From: Pacificimonas pallii
GTDB lineage: Bacteria > Pseudomonadota > Alphaproteobacteria > Sphingomonadales > Sphingomonadaceae
Reading direction: 5' to 3'
NCBI RefSeq assembly: GCF_019204005.1
Contig: NZ_JAGSPA010000001.1
Span: forward strand, 992,001 to 1,056,000
Length of the DNA: 64,000 bases
Part shown: positions 63,102 to 64,000 of the stretch, one piece after another
How positions within the stretch are numbered: position 1 is the first letter of the stretch
Layout: every line of letters begins with the position of its first letter
Notes under the pieces: model-generated
Seen by the model: the letters and a program-made list of their open reading frames with translations, nothing else
Database searches by the model: none
What the model was told of the DNA's origin: nothing
Position numbers and translations under genes: made by a program

Positions 63102-64000
63102 TGTTCGCCTTCCCCAAAGGCGCCAAGCCGATCAGCCTTGTTGATGATATCCGCTGTGAGACCGCGCAATTTGAGCACCGCATCCCGATCGGCTATCACC
63201 GCAGCGCGCCGCCGGATTTCACCGACTGCATCAAAACTTGCGAACCTTGCAGCCGGGGCGGCCTGTCGTACTGCTCCTGCAATCGGGTGGTCGAATTCGA
63301 AGACGCTGCTGCGCGCGGCGATGTGAGGGTGCGATCTCATCTGATTGCGTGTCAGGACCGGAGCGCACGGCACGTCGGCGCGCGAAAGCCGTTCCAGTAG
63401 TTCGGAGCCCTGCCAGTCGCGTACCAGCTCCTGAGTCAGCGCGAGGCGATCGGACACGTTGCGCTCTCGCGCAGAAGCGTCGACGAATCTTGGATCCTCG
63501 ATGAGATCGTCTCGGCCAAGGACCCCGCACAGGGACGCCCATTGCGCGTCGGTCATGACCGAAATCGTGACATGGCCACCGCGCACCTCGTAGATAAGGT
63601 CGATGAAGCTGGCAGCCGCATCTTCTTCGACAGGTTGATCCACGAAAGTGTGCGCGTTCATATCGGATGCCCAGAGAAACTGGAGCACCGCATCCAGCAT
63701 GGAGATGCTGACGTGATTACCGCGACCGGTGCGCTCTCTTTCAACAAGCGCGGCGGTAATCGCTTGCGCAGTCGTGAGGGCCGATAGTTTATCCGCCAGG
63801 ATCGTTCGGATCAGACGGGGGCGCGCATCATCCGCGCCGCCTTGAATGCTGGCGAGGCCGGAAAACGCCTGAATCAGGGGGTCGTAGGTTGGCGTTGCTG
63901 CAAGTGGCCCATCGTCACCGAAACCATTGATCGAAATCGAGACGAGATCTGGCCGCTCTGATCGCAGCTTAGGAAAGTCGATGCCGAGCCTTGCGGCAAC
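63098..64000 (-). CDS. CaiB/BaiF family III CoA transferase, N-terminus cut by window edge
   Basis: The visible 300 residues are the C-terminal two-thirds of a family III CoA transferase, which moves CoA between carboxylic acids. Recognisable parts: LVSISINGFGDDGPLA, the conserved IQAFSGLASIQG region, and the RTILADKLSALTTAQAIT segment, followed by GRGNHVSISMLDAV. The C-terminal ADVPCAPVLTRNQMRSHPHI lid is also typical. The start lies beyond base 64000. It is the first visible gene of the operon CaiB-GST-M20-GST-decarboxylase and may activate the starting acid. Confidence 0.9.
   Translation of the reverse strand, partial: VAARLGIDFPKLRSERPDLVSISINGFGDDGPLAATPTYDPLIQAFSGLASIQGGADDARPRLIRTILADKLSALTTAQAITAALVERERTGRGNHVSISMLDAVLQFLWASDMNAHTFVDQPVEEDAAASFIDLIYEVRGGHVTISVMTDAQWASLCGVLGRDDLIEDPRFVDASARERNVSDRLALTQELVRDWQGSELLERLSRADVPCAPVLTRNQMRSHPHIAARSSVFEFDHPIAGAVRQAAPAARFASFDAVGEIRRRAAVIADRDAVLKLRGLTADIINKADRLGAFGEGEQ

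Noticed and set aside
38391-64000. Right-hand attachment repeat of the tRNA-Gly island
   Set aside because: I scanned for a second copy of the tRNA 3' half and did not find one; it probably lies outside the window.
1-64000. CRISPR arrays, rRNA genes, plasmid or phage origins
   Set aside because: No regularly spaced repeats, no rRNA signatures and no iteron or phage structural genes were seen.

Overview
The window looks like high-GC alphaproteobacterial chromosome. I infer Sphingomonadales from the gene set and order (radA, alr-mlaE-mlaF, xthA-lolA, ftsK, ubiH-type hydroxylase, Trm112/LON/thioredoxin-TPR cluster), a PEP-CTERM protein and an EcfG-like promoter. No species is named because nothing here fixes one.

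Bases 1-38390 are mostly housekeeping backbone: diguanylate cyclase (cut by the window edge), DEAD-box helicase, coaD, a farnesyl diphosphate synthase/xseB pair, acyl-CoA ligase, radA, an AlaDH/PNT-type dehydrogenase coupled to a tiny ORF, a tightly overlapped alr-mlaE-mlaF-VOC-NifU-like-DUF423 run, enoyl-CoA hydratase and thiolase, a hemerythrin/PRC stress-type protein, riboflavin genes (a RibB with a degenerate GTP-cyclohydrolase tail and a separate complete RibA), a Baeyer-Villiger-type monooxygenase, xthA, lolA, cyclophilin, a small K+ channel, ftsK and a UbiH-type hydroxylase. Set inside this backbone (26.4-31.4 kb) is a three-gene minus-strand group: TIR-TM-TPR protein, PEP-CTERM protein, and a SLOG-domain protein with a SLATT-like four-TM tail. 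It resembles a TIR-signal/SLOG-sensor conflict system with a membrane effector.

At 38.39 kb a tRNA-Gly(GCC) marks the edge of an accessory region. The 3' remnant of a large serine recombinase reads into the tRNA and is cut off by an IS5-family element, whose transposase is interrupted by a 24-bp dispersed repeat carrying an in-frame stop. Next comes a five-gene restriction operon, transcribed hsdR-hsdM-hsdS-HNH nuclease-PD-(D/E)XK nuclease, then a resolvase gene broken by one amber codon with a res-like site beside it.

From 50.3 to 57.3 kb a TetR regulator faces a six-gene operon across an intergenic region holding two identical operator-like boxes 22 bp apart. The operon has ketosynthase III, SDR reductase, metallo-beta-lactamase-fold hydrolase, F390-synthetase-like adenylating enzyme, ATP-grasp ligase and Rieske oxygenase, all overlapping. 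It looks like an uncharacterised small-molecule pathway with partial parallels to OleA/OleD/OleC chemistry. The right end holds a GIY-YIG protein, an orphan, and a minus-strand operon of CaiB-type CoA transferase (cut by the edge), two glutathione S-transferases, an M20 deacylase and a PLP decarboxylase, probably catabolic. I saw no CRISPR array and no rRNA.
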